This document shows positions 52,511 to 59,966 of a stretch of 64,000 bases of DNA, piece after piece. The position numbers and the translations under genes were made by a program. The notes under the pieces are model-generated. The model was given only the letters and a program-made list of their open reading frames with translations, made no database searches and had not been told where the DNA came from. Position 1 is the stretch's first letter. The number at the start of each line of letters is the position of its first letter. Origin of the DNA: Planctomycetaceae bacterium (GTDB lineage: Bacteria > Planctomycetota > Planctomycetia > Gemmatales > Gemmataceae); contig PNLP01000004.1 of the NCBI GenBank assembly GCA_013823135.1, positions 62,001 through 126,000 of the forward strand, written 5' to 3'.

Positions 52511-53527
52511 TCAGTCTGGAACAGCTTCCACCAATCCATGCGGTCCCTCGGTGGGAACGATTCGAGTGAGGCGGAATCCCGCACCGGCAAGCAACTCGCG
52601 GTACTCGGCCTCGGTCCGCTCCTTGCCATCACACACGACCATCATCTCAAGGTCAAGAATGTGCGACATGTGCGGGGCGTAACCCGGAGGCACGACCAGT
52701 TCCACGAGGAGAAGTTTACCCGTCGGCGGAATCGCTGCCCGGCACGCCTTCAGGATGGTTGTGGCTTTCGCGTCGTTCCAGTCGTGAATGATGTGCTTGA
52801 GCACGATCAGATCGCCACCGGGAACAGCCTTGAAGAAGTCGCCACCCTCGGCACGGCAACGGTCGCTCAGTCCCGCAGCCTTGATCGCATCGACGGCCCC
52901 CGCCGCAACCGAGGGGGCATCGAAGACCACGCCCTTCGCCGCGGGGTTCGCCTTCAGGATCGATAGCAGTAACGCACCGTGTCCACCGCCCACATCCACG
53001 ATACTGCTGAACGGCGAGAAGTCATACGCCTTGAGCACCGCAGCCGAGGCTTGCTGCGAGAAGCCGGTCATCCCTTCATTGAAGGTGGCGGCCTCGTCGG
53101 GATGCTTGCCGAAGTAGTCGAATACACCCTCGCCGAACATGCGGTCGAACGCCGGTTGCCCGGTCTGCACGGAACCCGCGAGATCGCCCCACGGCTTCCA
53201 ACTCCAGGGATCGCAGACATACGTGGCGATCGGCCGCACTGATCCCGGAACATCGGTTCGCAACAGATTCCCCATCGGCGTCAGGGCAAACCGACCTGCG
53301 TCATCGCCAGTGAAGACACCCAGCCCCGCAAGAGCACGCATGACGCGGTACAGGTGCCCGGCGTGTAGCCCTGTGGCGGTGGCGAGTTCGGCTGCGGTCT
53401 TCGGGCCAGTGGCGAGATGATCCGCGACCTTGAAGCGAGCAGCAACTGAAAGCGCTTGCGTGACGGCCTTCCCGAAGACCATCTGCATCAGGATCATTTC
53501 GGGTGGCGGTGCGGCGGGTGCGGACAT
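52511..53527 (-). CDS. SAM-dependent O-methyltransferase (acetylserotonin/plant-OMT type)
   Basis: The 338-residue protein has an N-terminal winged-helix dimerisation domain (AARFKVADHLATGPKTAAELA, HAGHLYRVMRALAGLGVF) and a C-terminal Rossmann methyltransferase. Motif I is VDVGGGHGALL, and HIIHDWNDAKATTIL holds the catalytic-base histidine of small-molecule O-methyltransferases (LKHIIHDW). The final ILDLEMMVVCDGKERTEAEYRELLAGAGF is typical of PF00891. It would methylate a hydroxyl group of a small aromatic or polyketide-like compound in the cytoplasm. No biosynthetic cluster is seen next to it. The start ATG 53525-53527 is at a family-like position. Confidence 0.9.
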   Translation of the reverse strand: MSAPAAPPPEMILMQMVFGKAVTQALSVAARFKVADHLATGPKTAAELATATGLHAGHLYRVMRALAGLGVFTGDDAGRFALTPMGNLLRTDVPGSVRPIATYVCDPWSWKPWGDLAGSVQTGQPAFDRMFGEGVFDYFGKHPDEAATFNEGMTGFSQQASAAVLKAYDFSPFSSIVDVGGGHGALLLSILKANPAAKGVVFDAPSVAAGAVDAIKAAGLSDRCRAEGGDFFKAVPGGDLIVLKHIIHDWNDAKATTILKACRAAIPPTGKLLLVELVVPPGYAPHMSHILDLEMMVVCDGKERTEAEYRELLAGAGFRLTRIVPTEGPHGLVEAVPD

Positions 53528-53555
53528 GGATGAATCCTTTCATGCTGTAAATGGA

Positions 53556-53614
53556 TTAGCCGCGACGGAACGGAGCGCGTGGAGCAATTCAGCGATCCAT
53601 TCCGTCGCGGCTAA
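53556..53614. repeat. Inverted repeat, REP-like
   Basis: TTAGCCGCGACGGAA (53556-53570) and its exact reverse complement (53600-53614) flank 29 bp between the start of the methyltransferase gene and the stop of the aminotransferase gene. The 15-bp perfect stem could be a terminator for the ALDH-aminotransferase operon, but the absence of a T-run and the sequence style favour a repetitive extragenic palindrome. Confidence 0.6.
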
Positions 53615-53626
53615 ACTATGGCTCGT

Positions 53627-55051
53627 TCACACCACTGGCAGCGTTCCCAACGTCGGCGCGGGCGGTCCGATCGGCTTCGCGGGTTCGACACTCCCCAACA
53701 CACCATCGAGGATGCGCAGACAGGTCTCCACTTGTTCAGCCGTGATGCACAGCGGCGGGCAGAACCGGATCGCCGTGTCGCCACAGCCCAGGAGGAGCAG
53801 CCCACGTTGAAACGCTTCCTGAATCACCTTCTCTCGATGAGTGCCCGACGGCAAATCCACGGCGGTCATAAGCCCCAGCCCACGAACCCCAGACAGCTCG
53901 GTGTGAGTTGTGGCAAGCGTGCGTAGACCAGTCCGCAGTTGTTCGCCGCGAACCGTGGCGTTGGTCATGTACTCGCGTTCGAGCAGGTCGATGGTCGCGA
54001 GCGCGGCCCGACACGCAACGGGGTTGCCGCCGAAGGTGCTGGCGTGGCTGCCCGGCGGCCAGTCCATTACGTGCGCCTTCGCGATGATCGCACCCAGCGG
54101 CATTCCGCTGGCGATTCCCTTCGCCGAGCAAATGATGTCTGGCTCGACGCCGTAGTGCTCGACCGCGAACATCTTCCCGGTGCGGCCCATCCCCGACTGC
54201 ACCTCATCGACCACGAGCAGAATGCCGTGCTTGTCGCAGAGCGCCCGTAACGCAGTCAGGCAGCCTTGCGGAAGCGGGTGGTAACCACCCTCTCCTTGAA
54301 TCGGCTCGACGAAGATCGCCGCGACTTCCTCGGGCGGACACGTCCGCCGGAAGATCGTGTCCTCGATTTCTGCGATGAGCTTGCAAGGTGTCAGTGGACA
54401 GTTGTCAGTGATCCGTTGACAGCCCGATACGCCGCACGCTTGGTCTTTCACTGACAACTGTCCACTGACAACTGACAACTGTTTCGGGAACGAAACGTGG
54501 TGAATGTCCGGCACGAGCGGCGAGAAGCCGCGACGGTGAACGAGCTTTGACCCGCTCAGCGACATCGCACCGTAGGTGCGACCGTGGAACGCCCCGAAGA
54601 ACGCAACGACGCGGTTGCGGTTCGTGTGCCAGCGAGCCAGTTTCAAAGCCCCCTCGACGGCCTCCGCACCGCTGTTCGAGAAGAACACTTTCTTCGGCGT
54701 CGGCCCAGGCGCGACCTTCGCCAGCCGTTCCGCGAGGTCGATCTGCGGCCGGTAGTAGAAGTCGGTGCCCGACATGTGAAGCAACTTGTCGGCCTGATCC
54801 TTGATCGCAGCGACGACTTCCGGATGGCAGTGCCCCGTGGCAGTGACAGCAATGCCAGCGGTGAAATCGAGGAACAGGTTGCCATCGACGTCTTCGATCA
54901 CGGCCCCGCTACCACGTTCGACGAACAGCGGGTACATGGGCGTGTACGACGGCGACACGTACAGCTTGTCGCGCGTAAGCATCTCCGCGCCATTCGGCCC
55001 GGGCAACGCAGTGCGAACATCCGGAACCGTGCGATCGTCGAATAGCCACAT
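53627..55051 (-). CDS. Class III aminotransferase (acetylornithine/GABA type) with an in-frame repeat insertion
   Basis: I start at ATG 55049-55051 (MWLFDDRTVPD), giving 474 residues. PLP-enzyme class III features are complete: GNLFLDFTAGIAVTATGHCHPEVV, FFSNSGAEAVEGALKLAR, FHGRTYG, EPIQGEGGYHP, VDEVQSGMGRTGK and the Schiff-base lysine in IICSAKGIASGMPLGA. Residues about 190-221 (QLSVVSGQLSVKDQ... to ...RITDNCPLTP) are encoded by a palindromic DNA element at 54391-54481 and are not part of the family. The enzyme probably moves an omega- or alpha-amino group from GABA, ornithine or a related amine to 2-oxoglutarate. An aldehyde dehydrogenase is encoded upstream in the same operon and would oxidise the resulting aldehyde. 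Confidence 0.9.
   Translation of the reverse strand: MWLFDDRTVPDVRTALPGPNGAEMLTRDKLYVSPSYTPMYPLFVERGSGAVIEDVDGNLFLDFTAGIAVTATGHCHPEVVAAIKDQADKLLHMSGTDFYYRPQIDLAERLAKVAPGPTPKKVFFSNSGAEAVEGALKLARWHTNRNRVVAFFGAFHGRTYGAMSLSGSKLVHRRGFSPLVPDIHHVSFPKQLSVVSGQLSVKDQACGVSGCQRITDNCPLTPCKLIAEIEDTIFRRTCPPEEVAAIFVEPIQGEGGYHPLPQGCLTALRALCDKHGILLVVDEVQSGMGRTGKMFAVEHYGVEPDIICSAKGIASGMPLGAIIAKAHVMDWPPGSHASTFGGNPVACRAALATIDLLEREYMTNATVRGEQLRTGLRTLATTHTELSGVRGLGLMTAVDLPSGTHREKVIQEAFQRGLLLLGCGDTAIRFCPPLCITAEQVETCLRILDGVLGSVEPAKPIGPPAPTLGTLPVV
54391..54481. repeat. Palindromic element inserted in frame in the aminotransferase gene
   Basis: TCAGTGGACAGTTGTCAGTG (54391-54410) is repeated as its exact reverse complement at 54449-54468, with 38 bp between, and is followed by (CTGACAA)n heptamers to 54481. 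The unit resembles the widespread TGACAAC heptad repeats seen between genes in several phyla. Here it adds about 30 codons without a stop or frameshift. Confidence 0.75.
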
Positions 55052-55077
55052 GGGAGAGTCCTTCGAGAACGCCGGAG

Positions 55078-55311
55078 TCAACCGGCTGGTTTGTCTCCAC
55101 CCATCTCGCGTTGAATTGCGGCCACGACCCGGAAGTACAAATCGGAGTCAGAAAACCGCTCAATCATCTTGCAGGTTGCGCATTCAATTGCGAATCGGTC
55201 CGGGCGGTCGGGGTATTGATAACCCCGCGCCCTGGCTTTCTCGGCCATATCGATGAGCGTGTACACGTTTCTGCACACGGGACAGCAAGCCAGGTCTTGA
55301 TCAGGATTCAT
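55078..55311 (-). CDS. Small cysteine-rich protein, possible zinc ribbon
   Basis: This 77-residue ORF starts at ATG 55309-55311 with GGAAGG upstream. Two CxxC knuckles (CCPVCRNVY and ECATCKMIERF) about 33 residues apart could bind one zinc. The rest is helical and charged, with no export signal. It lies between the aldehyde dehydrogenase (18 bp upstream) and the aminotransferase (26 bp downstream), so it belongs to that operon. I do not recognise the family; a role in regulating or assembling the pathway enzymes is only a guess. Confidence 0.7.
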   Translation of the reverse strand: MNPDQDLACCPVCRNVYTLIDMAEKARARGYQYPDRPDRFAIECATCKMIERFSDSDLYFRVVAAIQREMGGDKPAG

Positions 55312-55329
55312 AACACCTTCCATCGGACT

Positions 55330-56856
55330 TTACGCCGGACCGCCGTCGATTGCGGTTGTGAGTCCCTGGGCCATCTTGATGTCAGTGCCGTGGTTCACGG
55401 TCCACGCGACGCGGTGCGTGACGGCATCGACCAGCGCTGCGGCGGAGGGGTGCCCGTTGCCGGATTTCTTCACGCCGCCGAACGGTAGATGAACCTCCGC
55501 ACCGATACACGGCAAGTTCACGTACCCCATGCCGTAATCGCACTCGTCGCGGAAGAACCGCATCTTGCGATAGCTCTCCGTGATGACCGCCATCGACAGG
55601 CCGTACTCGGTATCGTTGGCGATTCGCACGGCGTGTTCGTCGTCCCGGAATGGGATCAGCGCGACATGCGGGCCGAACACTTCCTCACGAATGACACGCA
55701 ACCCCGGCCGATGTTCGGTGCGATACACGAACGGCGAGAGATAACACGAACCCTTGCTTGCGCTGCGGGCTTGTGATTCGAGTTCGCCGCCGTCGAGGAG
55801 TACGGTCACGCCTTCTTGTTTCGCGAGGGCGTTGTAGCCGAGAATCTTCTCGACTGATTCACGGTGAATCACCGGCCCGGCGAAGTTCTTTGGGTCGAGT
55901 GGGTCGCCGAACCTCAGTCGCTTCGCCGTATCCACAAACGCCTTGGCGTACCGATCCATCAGCGATTCATGCACGAGGATTCGGCTTGCAGAGACGCAGC
56001 GCTGCCCCGTCGTTTTGAAGGCGCTCAGGATGCCCGCCGTGACTGCCAGATCAAAGCGAGCGTCGTCGCAGACGATCACGGCATTCTTGCCGCCCATCTC
56101 GGCCGCGACCACGCGATCGTGCATCCCCGCGGAGACCTCCTGAATCTTGCGACCGACTTCGTAACTCCCCGTGAAGCACACGACGTTCACGCCGGGGTTC
56201 GCCACCAGAGCCGCACCCGTCTCGCCAGCACCGTGTATCAGGTTCAACGTACCTGGCGGGAACCCCGCTTCCGTGAACAGTTCCACGAGCCGTTGCCCGA
56301 TCGCGGGTGTGTCTTCGCTCGGCTTGAACACCGCCGTGTTCCCTTCCAGCAGGCTTGGCCCGAGCATCCACAGTGGCACCGCGAACGGGAAGTTCCACGG
56401 CGTGATGACGGCCACAACGCCCCACGGCTTCCTTCGCACGAAGGCATCTTTTTCCGCGATCTCGCTGGCAATCACTTCGCCGAACGGCATTCGCCCGGTG
56501 CCGAAGACGTACTGCACCATGTGCAATCCTTCGATCACCTCCGCCCGACACTCGGTGATGTTCTTCCCGCACTCGCGAGCCATGAGTTCCGCGAGCGAGT
56601 CCGTGTCCTTCTTGATCAACTGAGCGAGGCGGTCAAAGCACTCGGCCCGCAGAATGCGCGAGGTTCGCCGCCACGCGGGGAACGCCGACCGGGCAGCATC
56701 GACCGCGGCGTTCACCTCCGATGGCAAAGCGGCCGGGAACGTGCCAACCACTTCCGTCAGGTTGGCTGGGCTGAGACTTTCGAAGTCATCGCGGGGCGAC
56801 GACCATTCTCCGGCGATTGCAAGCTGACCCCGAATGGGAGGGAGCATGAGAGCCAT
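55330..56856 (-). CDS. NAD(P)-dependent aldehyde dehydrogenase, with in-frame ARSASKG repeat peptide
   Basis: The 508-residue protein starts at ATG 56854-56856 with GAAGGTG upstream. ALDH motifs are complete: VITPWNFPFAVPLWM, KPSEDTPAIG, FTGSYEVGRKI, the general base in AAEMGGKNAV, the nucleophile C287 in GQRCVSASR, and EEVFGPHVALIPF. It would oxidise an aldehyde such as succinic or aminobutyric semialdehyde, consistent with the class III aminotransferase downstream. Residues 361-369 (SQARSASKG) interrupt a surface turn before the conserved YLSPFVY strand and correspond to a repeat at 55750-55776. The catalytic core is intact, so activity is expected. Confidence 0.92.
   Translation of the reverse strand: MALMLPPIRGQLAIAGEWSSPRDDFESLSPANLTEVVGTFPAALPSEVNAAVDAARSAFPAWRRTSRILRAECFDRLAQLIKKDTDSLAELMARECGKNITECRAEVIEGLHMVQYVFGTGRMPFGEVIASEIAEKDAFVRRKPWGVVAVITPWNFPFAVPLWMLGPSLLEGNTAVFKPSEDTPAIGQRLVELFTEAGFPPGTLNLIHGAGETGAALVANPGVNVVCFTGSYEVGRKIQEVSAGMHDRVVAAEMGGKNAVIVCDDARFDLAVTAGILSAFKTTGQRCVSASRILVHESLMDRYAKAFVDTAKRLRFGDPLDPKNFAGPVIHRESVEKILGYNALAKQEGVTVLLDGGELESQARSASKGSCYLSPFVYRTEHRPGLRVIREEVFGPHVALIPFRDDEHAVRIANDTEYGLSMAVITESYRKMRFFRDECDYGMGYVNLPCIGAEVHLPFGGVKKSGNGHPSAAALVDAVTHRVAWTVNHGTDIKMAQGLTTAIDGGPA
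55750..55776 (-). repeat. Short repeat encoding SQARSASKG inside the aldehyde dehydrogenase gene
   Basis: On the coding strand the DNA is TCACAAGCCCGCAGCGCAAG followed by CAAGGGT. Peptides of this form (QARSASKG/E) recur in unrelated Gemmata proteins as far as I recall, which marks a short mobile or spreading repeat. Only one copy is seen in this window. Confidence 0.55.
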
Positions 56857-56959
56857 GAATCACCTTCGGAGTTGGCGCGATGATGTGCGTCTGACCGTAT
56901 TCTACGCTCGGTCACCAAGGGAGGGGAAGCCAAGAGATGTGATTGAGCGCACGGTATCG

Positions 56960-57010
56960 GAGCCCGAGCGCCAGCGAGTGGTGGGAAATACCTCGCTGGC
57001 GTTCAGGCTC
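56960..57010. repeat. Imperfect 19-bp inverted repeat upstream of the ALDH operon
   Basis: GAGCCCGAGCGCCAGCGAG (56960-56978) pairs with CTCGCTGGCGTTCAGGCTC (56992-57010) with two mismatched positions around a 13-bp centre. It sits between the HdeD-like gene stop and the ALDH start. It may terminate the HdeD transcript, but the sequence style again suggests a REP-type palindrome. Confidence 0.55.
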
Positions 57011-57025
57011 TGACTGGATTCACAT

Positions 57026-57625
57026 TCAGACCTGGGGAGCCGTTGCTGTTGGTTCACTCACAGCATGATTCTTGACCACCAAGCCGAACGAAATGAGCCG
57101 GAAGCCATCCATCAACAGGTCGATCGAAACTAGAGTGCCGATGACCCACATGGCCGCGTTTGGCCAATCCGAGAGGATCATCAAGCCAAGAAGGATCGAC
57201 ACGATACCGTGCATCACGAACCAGCCCGCGTATGGGTTCTTCATCGCGACACCTGCCCCAAGTCGGAAAATCCCGCCCACAAGGAACACGACGCCGATCA
57301 CCCCTGTGAGCACAGACGCACCCGCGACCGGATGCATGATGATGAATATCCCGACCAGTCCGGTCACGAGACCACTGAGAAGATCAAGCCAGAACCCACA
57401 CCAACCCTTGCGGAAGATCGCGTGTGCGACGCCTGCAAACCCTGCGATGGCAAACGCCCATCCGACGAACAAAATCGTCACCAGTGTGGCAACCCCCGCG
57501 TAGATGAGACCGGCCGCACCGAGCAGTGCGAAGAGAACACCAAGCCCTACGAATGTGCCCCAGCTTTGGCGGAGCATCTGCCGTTCACCGGCTTCAAGCG
57601 AGGCGAGATTCAGGAGCGAGTTCAT
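57026..57625 (-). CDS. HdeD-family (DUF308) membrane protein
   Basis: The 199-residue protein has six hydrophobic segments arranged as three two-helix units, typical of HdeD/DUF308: WGTFVGLGVLFALLGAAGL, VGWAFAIAGFAGVAHAIF, DLLSGLVTGLVGIFIIMHP, GVVFLVGGIFRLGAG and HGIVSILLGLMILSDWP. E. coli HdeD contributes to acid resistance at high cell density; the role here is not known. A short soluble N-terminus (MNSLLNLASLEAGERQ) and an Ala/Thr-rich tail flank the membrane domain. It is monocistronic as far as I can see. Confidence 0.85.
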   Translation of the reverse strand: MNSLLNLASLEAGERQMLRQSWGTFVGLGVLFALLGAAGLIYAGVATLVTILFVGWAFAIAGFAGVAHAIFRKGWCGFWLDLLSGLVTGLVGIFIIMHPVAGASVLTGVIGVVFLVGGIFRLGAGVAMKNPYAGWFVMHGIVSILLGLMILSDWPNAAMWVIGTLVSIDLLMDGFRLISFGLVVKNHAVSEPTATAPQV

Positions 57626-57679
57626 GGCGTGGTTCCAAAGTGACCACCCGCCCTGAAGGAGCGGGCGCGAAAGAAACGA

Positions 57680-58897
57680 TCATGCCTTCCAAAATGCGAC
57701 CTGCCCGGTCTTCAGCGACAAGTTCGCCAGGTGTGCCGCGCTCGCGGAGCCGACACCGGCTTCCACAGGGCATGTCACCTTCTTCGAACGATCCCGGATG
57801 CACTCCACCCAGTTCAACAAGTGAAGCAACTCGCCGTCCGGCTTGTCGTAGAAGTCGAGACCCTTCTGCTGGTCGGTGCCGAGGATGAGCGAACTCGGCT
57901 CAGGCTTCTTTTTGCCACGGTCCGGGATGATCTCGTAGCGGCCGCGGTCGATGTACAGCGTGCCCTCGGTACCCATGAACTCGACCATCGACCCGTTACG
58001 GTTGTTGCTGAACGTTCCCTCGAAGTACACCTGAACTTCCTTGTCGGGGTAACGCAGTAATGTCTGCACCGTGTCAGGCGTTTCCCACACGTCCTTCGCC
58101 GAGTAGAAGTCGCCGACGCTACTCGCCGATGCGGGATGATCGAGGTCGAGGAACCAGTGAACCACGTCGATCCAGTGAACCATCAAATCGGTGAAGATGC
58201 CGCCACCGAAGTCCCAGAACCAGCGCCACTGGCGGAAGCGGTACGCATCGAATTCCTGTGGCTTGGCGGTGCCCAAGAAGCGCTTCCAGTCCACGGTCTT
58301 CGCGTCGAGTGCGTCCTTGAATCGCCCCGCTCGTGCCGCGTTCCGGTTCCACGTGCAGTGAACCTTGTGAACCTTGCCGATCGTGCCGGCCTTTAACAGC
58401 TCATAAGCCTTCACGATGTGCGTCATGCTGCGTTGCTGAGTGCCAACCTGCACCACGCGCTTGCTCTCGTTCTGCGCCGCGATGATCGCCTTGCCTTCGC
58501 TCAGGTCGTGAGTCAACGGCTTCTCGACGTACACGTCCTTGCCCGCCTTCACCGCATCGATGGTGAGCGGCACGTGCCAGTGATCGGGCGACGCGATCAG
58601 CACAGCATCGACATCCTTGCGGGCGAGGAGTTCCTCGTGCTGCTTCGTGGCGAACGCCTTCGGGTCGGCGATCTTCTGCGCCTCGGCCAGGTTCTGGTCC
58701 CACACGTCACAAACAGCCGTGATCTTCACGTTCGGCAGGTTCGCGAACGACTTCACGAGATGGCGACAGCGGCCACCCACGCCGATCAGCCCGACTTGAA
58801 GCACATCGTTGGCGGCATACCCGCGACTGGTTTCGGTGAGTAGCCCCGCCGTGGCGAGGGCCGACGAAGCGAGGAACCCGCGACGATCAGTTGACAT
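57680..58897 (-). CDS. Secreted Gfo/Idh/MocA-family oxidoreductase
   Basis: Start ATG 58895-58897 gives 405 residues; a 70-codon upstream opening is Arg/Ser-rich and runs through the terminator hairpin, so it is rejected. A twin-arginine-like leader (STDRRGFLASSALATAG) precedes the NAD(P)-binding fold (VLQVGLIGVGGRCRHLVKSF). The catalytic-site motif is VEKPLTHD (E-K-P), and the substrate domain follows with WFWDFGGGIFTDLMVHWIDVVHWF. The family oxidises or epimerises sugars and inositols with a tightly bound nicotinamide cofactor; Tat export allows the folded holoenzyme to reach the periplasm. It is the downstream member of a three-gene sugar cluster. Confidence 0.9.
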   Translation of the reverse strand: MSTDRRGFLASSALATAGLLTETSRGYAANDVLQVGLIGVGGRCRHLVKSFANLPNVKITAVCDVWDQNLAEAQKIADPKAFATKQHEELLARKDVDAVLIASPDHWHVPLTIDAVKAGKDVYVEKPLTHDLSEGKAIIAAQNESKRVVQVGTQQRSMTHIVKAYELLKAGTIGKVHKVHCTWNRNAARAGRFKDALDAKTVDWKRFLGTAKPQEFDAYRFRQWRWFWDFGGGIFTDLMVHWIDVVHWFLDLDHPASASSVGDFYSAKDVWETPDTVQTLLRYPDKEVQVYFEGTFSNNRNGSMVEFMGTEGTLYIDRGRYEIIPDRGKKKPEPSSLILGTDQQKGLDFYDKPDGELLHLLNWVECIRDRSKKVTCPVEAGVGSASAAHLANLSLKTGQVAFWKA

Positions 58898-58920
58898 GGG
58901 GAGAGCCTCTGAGTGAGAAA

Positions 58921-58945
58921 AACCCACGGACTGCGCCCGTGGGTT
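58921..58945 (-). terminator. Intrinsic terminator after the TIM-barrel isomerase gene
   Basis: AACCCACGG / CCGTGGGTT with a 7-base loop is followed on the minus strand by TTTTTCTC. It lies 26 bp after the stop of the sugar isomerase gene and 24 bp before the next oxidoreductase start. This is a classic stem plus T-run, implying at least partial separation of the two transcripts. Confidence 0.75.
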
Positions 58946-58970
58946 AACGAAAAGGTTATCGCATCGCAAT

Positions 58971-59852
58971 TCACAGCCCAAGCACTTTGTCAATCTGGGC
59001 CGAGACCTTCTTGAGCACTTCCTCGCCGCCGCCACCAACCTCGGCGGTCGCCCAGCCGTTGTAGCCGATCTCGGCGAGCGCCTTGAGAACCTCCGGCCAA
59101 TCTTCATCGCCTTCGCCGATCGGCACCCACTGCTTCGTCTTGCTGTAGCCCTTGAAGTCGAACTTCAGCATCCGCTTGCTGCCGAGTTTCCGAATCCAGT
59201 CCGCGGACGACACGCCGTACTTCACCATGTTGGAGCAGTCGAAATACGCCCCGACCCAGTCGGACTTGAAGCTGTCGATGTACTCGATGAGCTGTTCGGG
59301 CTTTGTGATGAAGTTGTTCCACACCACTTCGATGGCAATCTTCACGCCGAGCTTCTCAGCCGTGGGGAGTGCCTTCTTCACCTCGGCCTGGGAGCGCTCG
59401 AAACACTGCTCGTAAGTCACGTCCTTGTTCACGACTCCGGGGACGAGCAGCACGGTGTCCGCGCCGACGGTCTTGGCGTCCTTCAGGGCACCGATCAGCG
59501 CGTCGAGCCCTTTGGCTCGCACCTTCTCGTCTGGGCTAGAAAGGGTGTCTCGCCAGTGAACAGAGTCGATGACTCCGTGAATAACAACGCCCGTTTCCTT
59601 GCTCGCCTTCACCAACTCTTCGAGGTTTGCAGTTCCCGGGCTGTCGATCTCGACGCCGAGGAAGCCGCACTTCTTGGCGAGTTCGAGTTTCTCAAGGTGG
59701 GTTCCCTTGATGCCGATCATGCCGTACTTCACGGCCTTCTTGAGCTTCGGCTTTTTGGCCTCGGCAGCAAACAAGGGGATTCCAGTCATCGCAGCAGCGG
59801 TGACGACCGCTGTCGTGCGTAAGAAATCGCGGCGGCCTATTGGTCGAATCAT
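58971..59852 (-). CDS. Secreted sugar phosphate isomerase/epimerase-like TIM-barrel protein
   Basis: The start is ATG 59850-59852 with a strong AGGAGG 6 nt upstream, giving 293 residues. The open frame extends 37 codons upstream through a GCGGAATG-type DNA repeat and is rejected. A twin-arginine-like leader (RRDFLRTTAVVTAAAMTGIPLFA) is followed by an AP-endonuclease-2/xylose-isomerase-like barrel: KCGFLGVEIDSPG, GVVIHGVIDSVHW, KLGVKIAIEVVWNNF, VGAYFDCSNMVKYG and MLKFDFKGYSK, with metal-ligand Glu, Asp and His positions. It likely isomerises or epimerises a sugar derivative produced by the flanking oxidoreductases. Confidence 0.88.
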   Translation of the reverse strand: MIRPIGRRDFLRTTAVVTAAAMTGIPLFAAEAKKPKLKKAVKYGMIGIKGTHLEKLELAKKCGFLGVEIDSPGTANLEELVKASKETGVVIHGVIDSVHWRDTLSSPDEKVRAKGLDALIGALKDAKTVGADTVLLVPGVVNKDVTYEQCFERSQAEVKKALPTAEKLGVKIAIEVVWNNFITKPEQLIEYIDSFKSDWVGAYFDCSNMVKYGVSSADWIRKLGSKRMLKFDFKGYSKTKQWVPIGEGDEDWPEVLKALAEIGYNGWATAEVGGGGEEVLKKVSAQIDKVLGL

Positions 59853-59863
59853 GGTGTCCTCCT

Positions 59864-59966
59864 GGAATTGCGGATTTCGGAATTCGGAATGCGGATTATG
59901 AAATCCGAGACGGAATGCGGAGCATGGTTCTTCACTCCGCATTCCGCACTCCGCGTTCCGCACTTA
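59864..59966. repeat. Degenerate heptad repeat of GCGGAATG / CATTCCGC type
   Basis: The 100-bp gap between the isomerase and the upstream oxidoreductase consists of alternating copies of (C)GGAATGCGG and its complement (for example TTCGGAATTCGGAATGCGG near 59875-59895 and CTCCGCATTCCGCACTCCGC near 59935-59955). The two orientations can fold back on each other. It creates a false N-terminal extension (reading NAECGMR) of the isomerase frame. Confidence 0.65.

Noticed and set aside
59853..59963. 37-codon N-terminal extension of the TIM-barrel isomerase (reading NAECGMR)
   Set aside because: It is encoded by the GCGGAATG heptad repeat; the downstream ATG has a strong AGGAGG and is followed directly by a Tat-type leader.
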